From assembly GCA_012838235.1 (NCBI GenBank), contig DUPQ01000071.1, positions 1 through 33,652 of the forward strand: a stretch of DNA of 33,652 nt. Direction: 5' to 3'. This document shows positions 7,286 to 15,249 of the stretch, piece after piece. The DNA comes from Clostridiaceae bacterium. Lineage in GTDB: Bacteria; Bacillota; Clostridia; DUPQ01. Made by a program: the position numbers and the translations under genes. Each line of letters starts with the position of its first letter. Position 1 is the stretch's first letter. The notes beneath the pieces were generated by a model. The model saw only the letters and a program-made list of their open reading frames with translations. It was not told the origin of the DNA and did no database searches.

Positions 7286-8032
7286 TTATTTTCTGAATAT
7301 AAAAAGATATTCGTGAGCAATCAATAGAAAATTGTGTTTTACGCTGTTTGTTTTCCAAAATCCTGTAGCACTACAATTATGTTGTTCCTTGATTATCAAT
7401 TCTTTCAGTTTAAAGCCTGATTCTTCAAACACACGCATAACCGAGAAGGACATTGGAACCATGTTTCCTTTTTGTCTGGTGTCACCCATTAAGACTGCAC
7501 AAAACTTATTCTTTTTCAGAACACGGTAGCTTTCAGCAGCGACTGCTTTCATTTCTTTAATAAAATCATTGACTTTCAAATTTGATAAATCTTCCTCTAT
7601 ATTCTCGCTATATTGAATAATATCGGCATAGGGCGGATGGGTGCATATGAGGTCAATACTGTCATTAGGAATAAAATCTAATTGACGAGCATCTCCTTTG
7701 CGAATATAGACCTTGCCGTTAGCTCCTTCATGTTTAAAATCTATCTTTTCTCTGCAACGAGCAAGTGCGCTATCATTTACATCGACACCGATTATGTTCC
7801 TGTTCAGCAATTTAGCTTCTACAAGTGTAGTCCCACCGCCAACAAACTGGTCAAGCACTAAATCACCCTCTTGTGAGTATCTGAGTAAAATATTTCGAGG
7901 AACATATGGGGACCAGTTACCACGCCATTTTGCATCATGAGTTGCCCAATTGCCACGGTTGGGAAAAGACCAATGTGTTGTTGTTTCCAGTTCAAAATCT
8001 TCAGGCTCCCATTTTGTAATATTTTTTGCCAT
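7286..8032 (-). CDS. DNA methyltransferase of the N6-adenine/N4-cytosine type, R-M associated
   Basis: A 248-aa SAM-dependent DNA methylase. A motif-X-like region ('GNWSPYVPRNILLRYS', 38-53) leads into the SAM-binding loop 'LDQFVGGGTTL' (60-70), and the catalytic motif IV appears as 'THPPYADII' (131-139), with His in place of the usual Asp/Ser/Asn at its first position. This X-I-IV order differs from the beta-class M.DpnA, so it is not simply DpnA. It is the last gene of a four-gene minus-strand operon; its ATG overlaps the previous stop by one base (TAATG), indicating translational coupling to the unknown gene. Target sequence and methylated base are not deducible. It could serve the DpnII system as an extra methylase or belong to a second specificity with the upstream gene. 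Confidence 0.8.
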   Translation of the reverse strand: MAKNITKWEPEDFELETTTHWSFPNRGNWATHDAKWRGNWSPYVPRNILLRYSQEGDLVLDQFVGGGTTLVEAKLLNRNIIGVDVNDSALARCREKIDFKHEGANGKVYIRKGDARQLDFIPNDSIDLICTHPPYADIIQYSENIEEDLSNLKVNDFIKEMKAVAAESYRVLKKNKFCAVLMGDTRQKGNMVPMSFSVMRVFEESGFKLKELIIKEQHNCSATGFWKTNSVKHNFLLIAHEYLFIFRK

Positions 8033-8568
8033 TATCTAAAATCCTCTACATTTAAGCCAAATCTATTTAACAATGCATTCATAGAAAGCCACCTGCCTTC
8101 TTTTGTAGGATAATTACAATCTTCTTGTCCCCATATCCATTTATATACTTTTAATATTGTTTCAATAGGAATTCCGACCGTATCTCCAAGGCATAAATCT
8201 GCTATAACATCATCAGGTTCTAAACCACAACACACTTTATAAAGTCCTTTTATCACTAACAACGCATGGTTTTGGTTATAATCATATTTTTTGGCGATAT
8301 CATCGCTAATTTCACCGTGACTTATTAACCATAAACTTTGTTCGTGTGGATTATAGATAAAGACCATAAAATCATCTCTTGATAACCTACCAAAATTTCT
8401 TTTGCCTCCCGGCTTATTTATAGCGATTATTTCACCATTTGCTAAATTCTCAACCTTATACAATAGATACGGTATATTATTTAGCTCATCCCTAAAAGCA
8501 TTTTGCTTTTGGTTTTCAATTCGTAACGGAACTAAATTCACATTGTATTTAAATTCATTCTTTGACAT
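8032..8568 (-). CDS. uncharacterised protein in a DpnII-type R-M operon
   Basis: A 178-aa soluble protein that I do not recognise. It has no signal peptide or membrane segment. N-terminal part: mixed basic and polar. Middle: beta-rich ('RDDFMVFIYNPHEQ', 'LWLISHG'). C-terminal third: 'IETILKVYKWIWGQEDC' and 'EGRWLSMNALLNRFGL', rich in Trp and probably helical. It starts 8 bp after the endonuclease stop, with GAGGT overlapping that stop as SD, and overlaps the following methylase by one base. The tight packing says it works with the R-M genes. Possibilities, all inference: a small endonuclease paired with the downstream methylase, a specificity or accessory subunit, or a controller. No C-protein-like HTH is visible. 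Confidence 0.75.
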   Translation of the reverse strand: MSKNEFKYNVNLVPLRIENQKQNAFRDELNNIPYLLYKVENLANGEIIAINKPGGKRNFGRLSRDDFMVFIYNPHEQSLWLISHGEISDDIAKKYDYNQNHALLVIKGLYKVCCGLEPDDVIADLCLGDTVGIPIETILKVYKWIWGQEDCNYPTKEGRWLSMNALLNRFGLNVEDFR

Positions 8569-8575
8569 TGATACC

Positions 8576-9457
8576 TCAAATCATTATTTCTTCGATTATT
8601 CCGTCTTCCAAGTCCTTGATATTGTATATGTGTTCCATTGCATCAAAAGTTTCCTCAAGATTGTTTCTAGCGCTTATCCAACCTTTGCCATCTGTAAACC
8701 ACACAAAAGTAAAACCTGTAACAACTGCGGTTTCCATTGCAAGATTTTTGTAACTACGAGCAGTTTCATTGAGTTTACTTCCACTACTGCTATAAAAATT
8801 GGTTTCTATACCGTAGACCATTGTAGGTGTTTTTGCAACAAAATCAAAACGCTTTTCCATTTTTCCCTGATTGGAAATGGCAGAAAGGTTAACTCCCCAT
8901 TTCTCACTAATCTGTTGAATATACATTTCTTTGAAATAATTTATATCTTTAACAAATCCGGCCTTTTTGATAAAGCTTTCAACTAAATTTTCCATTAGGT
9001 GCCCGCCACGGTTTTTTCGACCGTTGGAATCCAATCCTGTTTCTACTCCTGTGGCATAATCAATCAAATTGTTTACAACATGTTTTTTTAATAAATCAAA
9101 AAGTCCGGTTTTTTTCATAAAGTATTTATATCTTTCGTATTGAGTAGGATTTTTTAGCTGAATATTCTCTGGATCAAACTGGAATAAATAACCGCCATTT
9201 TCGTCCTGGCAATATATTTCGTTTGCTCTAACAGCTAAAAGTAAAGGAATACACTTCAAGACTTCAGGATACTTTTTAATTAAATTCTCAAAATCCACTT
9301 CAATATTTTTCGAGCCGATAAGAGAATTTAGGATATTAAGTTCCACTTTAATATTATCTATATTTTTATGGACTTTCTTAAAATCTATGTAGTAACCATA
9401 GTCAGCGATACTATTACGAAAACTCAACAACCATGCATTAAAATCTCTATCTGCCAT
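8576..9457 (-). CDS. DpnII-type restriction endonuclease (predicted GATC cutter)
   Basis: About 293 aa, the usual length for R.DpnII, and similar to it throughout as I recall that sequence: 'YYIDFKKVHKN', 'NILNSLIGSKNI', 'YATGVETGLDSNGRKNRGG', 'FYSSSGSKLNETARSYK' and 'WFTDGKGW' all have close counterparts. 'RFDFVAK' followed by 'GIETNFY' is the likely PD-(D/E)xK-type core, with Asn where Lys is common, as in DpnII. It should cut unmethylated GATC; specificity is inferred from family. ATG 9457 is preferred over a TTG at 9463 because GGGAG lies 7 bases upstream. It follows the Dam gene by 12 bp, so methylase is translated first. Confidence 0.92.
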   Translation of the reverse strand: MADRDFNAWLLSFRNSIADYGYYIDFKKVHKNIDNIKVELNILNSLIGSKNIEVDFENLIKKYPEVLKCIPLLLAVRANEIYCQDENGGYLFQFDPENIQLKNPTQYERYKYFMKKTGLFDLLKKHVVNNLIDYATGVETGLDSNGRKNRGGHLMENLVESFIKKAGFVKDINYFKEMYIQQISEKWGVNLSAISNQGKMEKRFDFVAKTPTMVYGIETNFYSSSGSKLNETARSYKNLAMETAVVTGFTFVWFTDGKGWISARNNLEETFDAMEHIYNIKDLEDGIIEEIMI

Positions 9458-9469
9458 ATACAATCTCCC

Positions 9470-10540
9470 TTAAAAATTTGATATAAGTAACTCTTTTATC
9501 TTACCTCTTGCTTCACTGTTGCAGTTAATCATTCGTGTTGCTTCAACTCTTTTGATATTATGAGATGAGTAAATATTATCAAAGAAATTATCTTCTGTAT
9601 CGGAGTTTTTAGGATCGGAATTACTTACAACAATTTTAGCACCCTTTCGATGCATAGCGTCAACAAATTTAGCAAGTTCAATCTGTTCCCCATCATTGAA
9701 CAGATTTTCCGTATATGCGGTGAAGTTTGCAGTATCGGTTAGAGGGCGATATGGAGGGTCGATGTAAACAAAAGTGTTTTTGTCAATGAAATTTGCGGAC
9801 TCTCTATAATCTTTACATACAATCGTTACATTTTGCAGTTTTTCGGAAACAGCATGAAGATTTTCCCGGTCACATATCAAGGGGTTCTTGTAAGAACCTA
9901 TGGGAACATTAAACATACCTTTCCTGTTAACACGGAACAAGCCGTTGAAACAGGTTTTATTAAGGAAAATCATAAGAGCAGCTTTCTCCACATTGACATT
10001 TTCGTTTCCGTTGAGCTTCAAATGGTTGAAACGGAATCTTTTCTCTAAATAGTACTTTTTACGTGAATCTGTGCTCATCGGCACAAATTCCTTTTGCATA
10101 ACGGTCAGCATATCTACTAATTCATCAATATCATCCCTGATAATACGATAGGTATTGATAAGTTCCGCATTAATATCACTGATATATACCGCTTCTAAAT
10201 TGTATTTGCTTAATATATCAAATAATACCGCTCCGCCACCGACAAAAGGTTCCGCATACTTTGTTATTTTACCTTTCTTAAACGGATAGTACTTTTCAAT
10301 TTCGGAAAGCAACTGCCCTTTGCCGCCGGCCCATTTCAAAAAAGGCTTAATTTTCTTTTCATTATTTTTTGTGTAACGAATACTTCTTGCATCAATCGGT
10401 TTTTTAGCGGTAACAGGAATAATCCACATATTTCCGACCATAGCTACATTGTCAATTCTGTCTTCGGAACAAAGATATGCAACGCGCCTTTGAGAAATGC
10501 CCCACTTATCAGCAGCTTCTTTTGCAGACATAAATTCCAT
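9470..10540 (-). CDS. HTH-fused Dam/DpnM-family adenine-N6 DNA methyltransferase
   Basis: 356 aa. Residues 1-~50 form an excisionase-like helix-turn-helix ('MSAKEAADKWGISQRRVAYL', then a 'GNMWIIP' wing). The rest is an alpha-class Dam/DpnM methylase: SAM motif I 'FLKWAGGKGQL' (67-77), 'EPFVGGGAV' (97-105), 'FNGLFRVNRKGMFNVPIGSY' (198-217) and catalytic DPPY (261-264). It should methylate adenine in GATC and protect against the DpnII-type nuclease that follows. Plain DpnM/Dam are about 280 aa, so the HTH is an addition that could bind DNA near the operon promoter. ATG 10540 has GGAGG 7 bases upstream. It is the first gene of the operon. Ile codons here favour ATT, whereas several flanking genes use ATA heavily, hinting at transfer. 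Confidence 0.93.
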   Translation of the reverse strand: MEFMSAKEAADKWGISQRRVAYLCSEDRIDNVAMVGNMWIIPVTAKKPIDARSIRYTKNNEKKIKPFLKWAGGKGQLLSEIEKYYPFKKGKITKYAEPFVGGGAVLFDILSKYNLEAVYISDINAELINTYRIIRDDIDELVDMLTVMQKEFVPMSTDSRKKYYLEKRFRFNHLKLNGNENVNVEKAALMIFLNKTCFNGLFRVNRKGMFNVPIGSYKNPLICDRENLHAVSEKLQNVTIVCKDYRESANFIDKNTFVYIDPPYRPLTDTANFTAYTENLFNDGEQIELAKFVDAMHRKGAKIVVSNSDPKNSDTEDNFFDNIYSSHNIKRVEATRMINCNSEARGKIKELLISNF

Positions 10541-10552
10541 AAGGAAACCTCC

Positions 10553-10597
10553 ATATACTAACAGTTATATATTATTCCATATCTCGAACAATAGCAA
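10553..10597 (-). promoter_or_regulatory. putative R-M operon promoter with overlapping inverted repeat
   Basis: On the minus strand TTGCTA (10592-10597) and TAATAT (10569-10574) are 17 bp apart, each 4 of 6 to consensus. The -10 overlaps a near-perfect inverted repeat at 10553-10572 (ATATA-c-TAAC-a-GTTA-TATAT on the plus strand). Its position fits an operator, perhaps for the HTH of the first gene. Both calls are tentative. Confidence 0.3.
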
Positions 10598-10636
10598 TAT
10601 CATTTTATGCAATGAGTGAGACTTTTTCGGGACAGA

Positions 10637-10665
10637 TTAATATTGTATATCCGTTATGTTATACT
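10637..10665 (+). promoter_or_regulatory. putative promoter of the Rsm22-like gene
   Basis: An extended -10 TGTTATACT (10657-10665) with a weak -35 TTAATA (10637-10642) at 17 bp. It is divergent from the R-M operon promoter. Confidence 0.45.
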
Positions 10666-10688
10666 AAACGGGAAAGGACAGTATTTTA

Positions 10689-11642
10689 ATGCAATCGGAA
10701 AGACTTGACTATGCCTTGAATATGCTTTTGGAGGGTGAAGATATAAATCTTCTGAAAAAGCATGCCGAACGGATAAGCGAAGATTACAGAGACGGTACAG
10801 GTCCGAGTAAGCGTATAGTGAATGATGCAAAAAAAGCTAAAGCATATGCTGCATCCAGAATGCCCGCAACATACCGGGCGGTATATGACAGCTTAAGGTA
10901 TGTTATTTCCGTATCGGACCTTTGTGTAAGTTCCGTTCTGGATGTCGGAGCGGGAACTGGGGCCGGTATATTTGCATGCACCGACCTTTTGCAGGCAGAG
11001 GATATTACACTGCTGGAAAGAGAAGAGAGTATGATAAGCATAGGAAAGCAGCTTTTTTCCTGCGATTCCCTGCTTTCTTCAGCCCGATGGATTAAAGCGT
11101 CTGTGCAGGATATAGGTACGGATAAGAAGTATGATCTTGTAACCGCATCATATGTAATGAATGAACTGAATGAGGAAGATATGTTAAGAACGGCTGAGAA
11201 ATTATGGGATATAACAGGTGATACTCTGCTGATAGTGGAGCCGGGTACTCCTAAGGGATATGCAAATATTCTGGTTATAAGGGATATTCTTTTGCAAAAG
11301 GGAGCATATATTACCGCTCCGTGCACTCATGCCGGCAAGTGCCCTATGGTTGAGGATGACTGGTGCCATTTTTATTGTCGGGTGCAAAGAAGCAGGCTTC
11401 ATAAGCAACTTAAAGGCGGAGAAGCTCCTTTTGAAGATGAAAAATACTCATTCATGGCTTTTTCGAAAAAAGAAGCACAGTTGCCTGAACTCAGGGTGCT
11501 GAGACGTCCTAGGATTTACAAAGGGCATATAATGCTGACAGTATGTTCAAAAGAAGGTATACAAAATATCACCGTTACAAAGAAAGAAAAAGAAAGATAC
11601 AGAGATGCCGGGAAGCTTAAAGCGGGAGATGCTTTTTATTGA
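10689..11642 (+). CDS. Rsm22-like methyltransferase-fold protein with Fe-S-type cysteine cluster
   Basis: 317 aa, resembling the Rsm22/METTL17 family (small-subunit ribosome-associated, methyltransferase fold). The SAM-binding motif I is 'VLDVGAGTGAGIFA' and motif IV-like 'DLVTASYVMNEL'. Further on, 'CTHAGKCPMVEDDWCHFYC' has four cysteines spaced CX5C-X7-CX3C, followed by 'RVQRSRLHK'. In eukaryotic METTL17 the matching cysteines bind a 4Fe-4S cluster; the same is inferred here. The role is probably in 30S assembly or rRNA modification, but bacterial members are little studied. Start ATG 10689 has AAAGGA about 10 bases upstream. Its end overlaps the convergent URO-D gene by 7 bp. Confidence 0.82.
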   Translation: MQSERLDYALNMLLEGEDINLLKKHAERISEDYRDGTGPSKRIVNDAKKAKAYAASRMPATYRAVYDSLRYVISVSDLCVSSVLDVGAGTGAGIFACTDLLQAEDITLLEREESMISIGKQLFSCDSLLSSARWIKASVQDIGTDKKYDLVTASYVMNELNEEDMLRTAEKLWDITGDTLLIVEPGTPKGYANILVIRDILLQKGAYITAPCTHAGKCPMVEDDWCHFYCRVQRSRLHKQLKGGEAPFEDEKYSFMAFSKKEAQLPELRVLRRPRIYKGHIMLTVCSKEGIQNITVTKKEKERYRDAGKLKAGDAFY

Positions 11643-12739
11643 TTAGGTTTTGTGTTCATGACTATATCTTTCAGTCTTGACATGAAGTATCTGTAGTTTT
11701 CAAAAGTTACGTTACTTAATACCATATGGTCGGGACCGGGTATGAACCTGCCCAGCTTTATAAGTGCCTCGGCTTTTTCCAGCTCTTCATCCATTGCTTT
11801 TTTGCCGTAAGCCATACAGTCTTTGTTAAGTCCGCCGATTCCTCCCATGCCGGGCAGTTTTTTCCGGACATTTGCGGGGTTGCAACCGGCCAATGATTCG
11901 AACGGATATAGTGCGTTAACGCCCGCTGCATACATCCATTCGGCAAGAAGGTCGGTATTGCCGTCACTGTCCACAAGCAGTATGGGAATATCGTGTGCAT
12001 CGGCAAAAGCCCTTATGGTTCTGTAATGGGGCGCTAAAAACTCGTTGAAGTGTTCGGGAGATATAATGGAACCGCATTTGTAGGCCATGTCCTCCCAGCT
12101 TTCTATAAGATCGAATCGTATTTTGTCGCAAAGTCTTTCCCACAGTTCCAGCAGCATATTAATATATTCGGTAATAATTTCTTTTACCGTATCGGGGCTG
12201 TCGTAAAACATATATCCGAGATTCTCATCGCCGGCAAGCCTTCGGATAAATCCGTAAACACCTCCGCAGGTAAGCTGAAGCGGATAATCTCTGTTTTTGT
12301 AAATTTCGGCAAGTTCATCTATATCCCGAGGTATTCTTTTTTCCACATCACATACGACATACGGTCTTATCTTTTCCCAGTCATCTGCGGTTTTCAAAGC
12401 GTACTCTATAACTCCGCTATGATAATCACTGTCTTTAGACCATGTCCTTATTTCACCTATACCGTTTCTATAAATCCGTACCGAACCCCTGTCTTCAATA
12501 CATATATCCTCAGGCAGTCCGCAGAGATTGTAGTTTGCCGGAACTATTGCCCAGCCTCTGTATGTTCCCTCAAACCCTATAAGTTGATCCATATATCTTG
12601 ATAGGTTGGGTCGTTTTTCCAGCCACGAAGGAAGCGCATGGTTTGTCCCGCCGAAGACCCTCATAAAAGGGACCCTGTCCACTTCCTGACCGGTAAGAGT
12701 CCTGACAAAGCGAAGACGTGTGTTTAACTGTGCTGCCAT
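11636..12739 (-). CDS. uroporphyrinogen decarboxylase (URO-D) family protein
   Basis: A 367-aa URO-D-fold protein. It is probably not a haem enzyme: no tetrapyrrole genes are nearby, and in Clostridia most stand-alone members belong to the MtaA/CmuA-like methyltransferase branch or are of unknown function. 'RLRFVRTLTGQEVDRVPF' is the usual N-terminal motif, followed by 'YRGWAIVPANY', 'LIESWEDMAYKCG' and 'ILLVDSDGNTDLL'. The zinc-binding HxC pattern of MtaA is not evident; 'VDSDGN' stands where the catalytic-site strand is expected. ATG 12739 is chosen because GAGG lies 6 bases upstream; a GTG at 12751 overlaps that SD. No corrinoid protein partner is in the window, so the substrate is unknown. 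Confidence 0.8.
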   Translation of the reverse strand: MAAQLNTRLRFVRTLTGQEVDRVPFMRVFGGTNHALPSWLEKRPNLSRYMDQLIGFEGTYRGWAIVPANYNLCGLPEDICIEDRGSVRIYRNGIGEIRTWSKDSDYHSGVIEYALKTADDWEKIRPYVVCDVEKRIPRDIDELAEIYKNRDYPLQLTCGGVYGFIRRLAGDENLGYMFYDSPDTVKEIITEYINMLLELWERLCDKIRFDLIESWEDMAYKCGSIISPEHFNEFLAPHYRTIRAFADAHDIPILLVDSDGNTDLLAEWMYAAGVNALYPFESLAGCNPANVRKKLPGMGGIGGLNKDCMAYGKKAMDEELEKAEALIKLGRFIPGPDHMVLSNVTFENYRYFMSRLKDIVMNTKPNQ

Positions 12740-12815
12740 ATCAAACCTCACATAGATTGATTACAATAAATGAATGGTATCATACCGGATATAACACTTC
12801 AACACATATTGTTTC

Positions 12816-12844
12816 TTTCAATAGAGACTTATTAATGGTAAAAT
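12816..12844 (+). promoter_or_regulatory. putative promoter of pcrA
   Basis: An extended -10 TGGTAAAAT (12836-12844) with a poor -35 TTTCAA (12816-12821) at 17 bp. It would start transcription about 25 nt before the pcrA start codon. Confidence 0.38.
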
Positions 12845-12875
12845 ATCCTGGACGGTAAGTATAAAGAGGTTTGTA

Positions 12876-15137
12876 ATGTCATTAAAAAGCAACAATATAG
12901 CGGATAATCTGAATGAAGAACAACTTAAAGCGGTTACCCGTACAGAAGGGGCGGTTCTGGTGCTGGCGGGAGCGGGTTCCGGAAAGACAAGAGTGCTGAC
13001 AAGAAGGATAGCATATATTCTCGAGCAGGGTCTTGCCCGTCCGAGTCAGATACTGGCCATTACCTTTACAAACAAAGCCGCAGACCAGATTAAGCAAAGG
13101 GTATATGCTCTATGTGAAGAAGATAAGAAGATATATTTCCCCTGGATAGGCACAATTCATTCCTGTTGCTTAAAAATGTTAAGGCAATATCCCGAGGATG
13201 CAGGTTACAGAAACAACTTTCTCATATACGATACAGATGATAAAAAGAGTGTTATTAAAAACTGCATGAAACAGCTCAATATCTCCGATAAAGCTTTTCC
13301 GGTCGCTTATGTCGCTTCGGAGATAAGCAGAGCCAAGGATGATCTTTTAGGATATAAAGAATATGCGGCTGCAAACGCAAACGATTTCCAGAAAAAAGCG
13401 GTTGCCGGGATATATGAACTTTATCAGATTAAGATGAAAGAGTACAATGCCATGGATTTCGATGACATAATACTCAACACATATTTTCTTCTGAAAGATA
13501 ACAGGCATATATTGGAGTACTTCCAGAAAATTTTCAAATATATACTGATAGATGAATTTCAGGATACCAACATAGCCCAATACAGGATTTTTGCAATGCT
13601 TTCCATGAAACATAAGAATCTTTTTGTGGTGGGCGATGACGACCAGTCCATTTACGGTTTCAGAGGAGCTAATGTAAAGAATATACTGGGTTTTGAAAAG
13701 GATTTTCCCGATTGCACGGTTATAAAGCTGGAAACCAATTACCGCTCCTATGCAAACATATTGACAGCCGCCAATGCCGTTATTAAAAACAATGTCGCAA
13801 GAAAGAGTAAAACCCTTAAGACAAGCAAACCTGAGGGCAGCAGGATAAACGTGTATAAGGCATATAATGAGCTGAATGAAGCCGTATATGTTGCAAACGA
13901 AATAAAAAAACTTATGGAAAAGGGATATTCCTGTAAAGACTTCGCGGTACTGTACAGGACAAATGCCCAGTCCCGGGTATTTGAAAGGATTTTTCGCGAA
14001 AGGGGTTTAAACTACAGGATATTCGGAGGTTTGAGCTTCTTTTCCAGACAGGAAGTAAAAGATGTGCTCGCATATATGAGAGTGGTTTTCAGTACCGACG
14101 ATGATGCGTCGCTGTTTAGAATAATAAATCAGCCCAAAAGAGGTATCGGCGATACCACCGTAAAAAGAATACAGTCAATAGCCGCCCGTGAATATCTTTC
14201 TTCCTATGAGATTGTTAAAAATGCAGACAGATATGAGCAGCTGTCTTCGGCAGCGGAAAAACTTAAGGCTTTCAGCGATATGATTGAGCAGTTGAAAGAA
14301 TATAATGTGCCGGGACAATTGGAGCAGCTTTACGACAACATTCTGAAACTTACCGGAATACATGAATACTATATATCGGAGGATGTTAATTTCGGCAGAG
14401 AAAGAGTGGAGAATATAAAAGAGTTGAAGAGTGCTATTGTTACGATGAATCAATCACAGCAGGAAGATTTCGGAGAACTGCTGTCTTTGGAGACTTTTCT
14501 GGAAAATGTCACATTGGCTACCGATGCCGACAAGGAAGAAGAATCGGACGACTATATTTCCATAATGACTCTGCATTCGGCAAAAGGACTGGAGTTCAGG
14601 GTTGTATTTCTGGTAGGTATGGAAGAAGGGTTGTTCCCGTCAAATTTGTCCATGAGCGAGGGTGCCCACGGCTTAGAGGAAGAGAGAAGGCTGTGTTATG
14701 TAGGAATAACAAGGGCTATGGATATACTGTATTGCATACATGCCGAGGAGAGAACCAGATACGGCAAGACCGAACCGTGCGAACAATCACGTTTTCTGAA
14801 GGAAATACCCAAAGAACTCATAAACAGCGGTAAACGCGCTTTCTCAAGAAGAGAAAAGAGCGGTTCCTCCTTTGATTGGTTTACTTCATCGCAACCGGTG
14901 TCGGTGACAAAAGGCGGGAAACCTGTGAATATTCCGGGCCTGAAAACTTCGACGGAAGCTTCCGTGAAGAAACAGGATTACAGCATCGGCGACAGGGTAA
15001 TGCACAAGAAATACGGGGAAGGTTCCATAAAGGATTTATATGACGATAACGGAATGGATATAGTGGAAGTGAATTTCGATATGGCCGGAGTAAAGAGAAT
15101 GGTACTGGAATTTGCCAAGCTGGTGAAAATTCAGTGA
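12876..15137 (+). CDS. pcrA: ATP-dependent DNA helicase PcrA/UvrD
   Basis: A 753-aa SF1A 3'-5' helicase of usual PcrA length. Motifs in order: Q motif 'LNEEQLKAV', Walker A 'AGAGSGKT' with Lys37, motif Ia 'AITFTNKAA', Walker B 'LIDEFQDTN', motif III 'VGDDDQSIYGFRGA', motif IV 'LETNYRS', motif V 'MTLHSAKGLEF' and motif VI 'YVGITRA'. The C-terminal ~50 residues ('GDRVMHKKYGEGSI') form the Tudor-like domain by which PcrA binds RNA polymerase. It acts in nucleotide-excision repair, conflict resolution and removal of RecA. Start ATG 12876 with AGAGG upstream. It is divergent from the URO-D gene and transcribed alone or into nrdR. Confidence 0.96.
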   Translation: MSLKSNNIADNLNEEQLKAVTRTEGAVLVLAGAGSGKTRVLTRRIAYILEQGLARPSQILAITFTNKAADQIKQRVYALCEEDKKIYFPWIGTIHSCCLKMLRQYPEDAGYRNNFLIYDTDDKKSVIKNCMKQLNISDKAFPVAYVASEISRAKDDLLGYKEYAAANANDFQKKAVAGIYELYQIKMKEYNAMDFDDIILNTYFLLKDNRHILEYFQKIFKYILIDEFQDTNIAQYRIFAMLSMKHKNLFVVGDDDQSIYGFRGANVKNILGFEKDFPDCTVIKLETNYRSYANILTAANAVIKNNVARKSKTLKTSKPEGSRINVYKAYNELNEAVYVANEIKKLMEKGYSCKDFAVLYRTNAQSRVFERIFRERGLNYRIFGGLSFFSRQEVKDVLAYMRVVFSTDDDASLFRIINQPKRGIGDTTVKRIQSIAAREYLSSYEIVKNADRYEQLSSAAEKLKAFSDMIEQLKEYNVPGQLEQLYDNILKLTGIHEYYISEDVNFGRERVENIKELKSAIVTMNQSQQEDFGELLSLETFLENVTLATDADKEEESDDYISIMTLHSAKGLEFRVVFLVGMEEGLFPSNLSMSEGAHGLEEERRLCYVGITRAMDILYCIHAEERTRYGKTEPCEQSRFLKEIPKELINSGKRAFSRREKSGSSFDWFTSSQPVSVTKGGKPVNIPGLKTSTEASVKKQDYSIGDRVMHKKYGEGSIKDLYDDNGMDIVEVNFDMAGVKRMVLEFAKLVKIQ

Positions 15138-15164
15138 TTCTCAATATCTCATATCTTAAGTACA

Positions 15165-15193
15165 TTGCGATTAATACCGTTATGGAATATAAT
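15165..15193 (+). promoter_or_regulatory. promoter of nrdR-proS-priA
   Basis: TTGCGA (15165-15170) and TATAAT (15188-15193) are separated by the optimal 17 bp. The leader to nrdR is about 50 nt. I saw no terminator or further promoter between nrdR and priA. Confidence 0.65.
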
Positions 15194-15249
15194 TTAAAAA
15201 GATGTTATTTAAGAGTTTTTAGATATTTGTACGAAAGGATATACATAAA

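Noticed and set aside
8402-8986. 194-codon plus-strand frame inside the R-M operon
   Set aside because: It is antisense to two R-M genes with clear SDs and coupling, and shows only a Cys/Phe-rich shadow composition.
7286-10540. Phage-defence island with CRISPR, abortive infection or toxin-antitoxin genes
   Set aside because: Only R-M genes are present; no repeats, toxin, integrase or transposase were found.
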